64,000 nucleotides of DNA, from NCBI GenBank assembly GCA_934129885.1, contig CAKOWU010000001.1:102672-166671 (forward strand), given 5' to 3'. The notes beneath the pieces were generated by a model. The model was not told where the DNA came from. It saw only the letters and a list, made by a program, of their open reading frames with translations, and searched no databases. Shown here in pieces: positions 63,573 through 64,000 of this stretch (the stretch's first letter is position 1; every line of letters starts with the position of its first letter). The position numbers were made by a program, and so were the translations under genes. The stretch is from an uncultured Bacilli bacterium. Lineage in GTDB: Bacteria > Bacillota_I > Bacilli_A > RF39 > UBA660.

Positions 63573-63995
63573 TTATTCTTGTTGATATATAAGTCTATTC
63601 AAATCTATTCCAAAAGCATTTAATATTGCTCTATCTGTTTCTCGCATTTGTTTTTCATCTAATGTGCAGATATAGGATTTTAATCTTGATTTATCTATAA
63701 CTCTAATTTGTTCCATTAAAATTATTGAATCGTGTGTAATTTTTTTATATTTTCTTAAATATACATGTGTACTTAATTTGGGCTTAGAATATACTCTACT
63801 CGTTATTGGAGCAATTAAAACAACAGGGCTACATTTATTTGCTAAGTCATTTTGAACTATTACCACCGGTCTAGTTCCGTTTTGTTCACTACCAACAATC
63901 GGGTCCAATGAAGCATAATAAACATCTCCTTTTTTTATATCTGATTTAATCATCTTTCTTTTCAACTTTATATATAATGCGTGGTGGTCTATCAT
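63573..63995 (-). CDS. PemK/MazF-type toxin (endoribonuclease family)
   Basis: 140 residues if the ATG at the window edge is used; a second in-frame ATG (63951-63953) begins MIKSDIKKGDVYYA, the usual start of the family. PemK/MazF signatures: GDVYYASLDPIVGSEQNGTRPVVIVQND and a C-terminal block with SIILMEQIRVIDKSRL. Homologues cleave mRNA and are neutralised by an antitoxin encoded upstream, which would lie beyond the window. The frame is open to the edge, so a longer protein cannot be excluded. Confidence 0.87.
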   Translation of the reverse strand: MIDHHALYIKLKRKMIKSDIKKGDVYYASLDPIVGSEQNGTRPVVIVQNDLANKCSPVVLIAPITSRVYSKPKLSTHVYLRKYKKITHDSIILMEQIRVIDKSRLKSYICTLDEKQMRETDRAILNAFGIDLNRLIYQQE

Positions 63996-64000
63996 TAAAT

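Noticed and set aside
1..64000. CRISPR arrays, rRNA or tRNA genes
   Set aside because: No regularly spaced repeats of CRISPR type and no rRNA or tRNA sequence were recognised in the window.

Overview
The window is a low-GC, Gram-positive (Firmicutes, Bacilli-like) chromosome segment centred on the replication origin. The origin (about 44.8-45.3 kb) lies between dnaA and rpmH. The gene orders dnaA-dnaN-recF-gyrB-gyrA, rpmH-rnpA-yidC-jag-mnmE-mnmG-rsmG, dnaX-ybaB-recR-bofA-holB-ricT-trmN6-rsmI, pth-mfd, gdpP-like-rplI-dnaB and trxB-yvcK-whiA are all typical of Bacilli. MurA, a sortase with a wall-anchored adhesin, SpoIIR, BofA and a ComK-family protein suggest a walled relative of spore formers with a reduced genome, probably an uncultured host-associated lineage. 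Species cannot be fixed from this sequence alone.

Layout. 0-2 kb: end of a hybrid sensor kinase and a tiny membrane protein on the plus strand. 2-4.1 kb: sortase and thioester adhesin pair. 4.3-8.4 kb: parA-parB-mscS-DUF951-abgT operon. 8.5-12.8 kb: two unknown proteins, rpmE, an SGNH hydrolase, murA, spoIIR. 13-14.3 kb: a variable surface-protein cassette with a divergent HTH gene. 14.3-19.8 kb: rlmH, yycJ, an M23 endopeptidase, dnaB, rplI and a stand-alone DHH phosphodiesterase. 19.9-20.6 kb: decayed cassettes. 20.6-26.6 kb: glmM, a LbH acyltransferase, mfd, pth. 26.8-28.1 kb: another surface-protein cassette. 28.2-34.95 kb: the rsmI-dnaX-tadA-SRP RNA block. 35.0-35.9 kb: six parS sites and no gene. 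35.9-44.8 kb: gyrA, gyrB, recF, comK-like, dnaN, dnaA. 45.2-53.1 kb: rightward rpmH to ppaC. 53.2-54.5 kb: a fourth cassette whose surface gene carries an in-frame stop. 54.5-60.4 kb: whiA, yvcK, trxB, lgt, yvlD-like, uvrB, all pointing back at the origin. 60.7-64 kb: edge of a mobile element (two tandem tyrosine recombinases, an excisionase-like HTH protein and a PemK/MazF toxin).

How it works together. Most of the window is replication, segregation (ParAB acting at the parS array), repair, translation and wall synthesis. On top of this core are accessory islands at the junctions of housekeeping operons. Four of these share a basic plus hydrophobic leader ending in a Y-S/A-A-F-S-T / N-L-S-A-K-G-N-I block, joined to unrelated C-terminal domains. 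Two are divergently paired with small Cro/CI-type regulators, and all four junctions carry a palindromic, operator-like site. This family of cassettes is the best candidate here for an undescribed system. The parS array, the comK-like gene between dnaN and recF, the mono-domain GdpP-like protein and the hybrid kinase lacking its H-box histidine are also worth a look.
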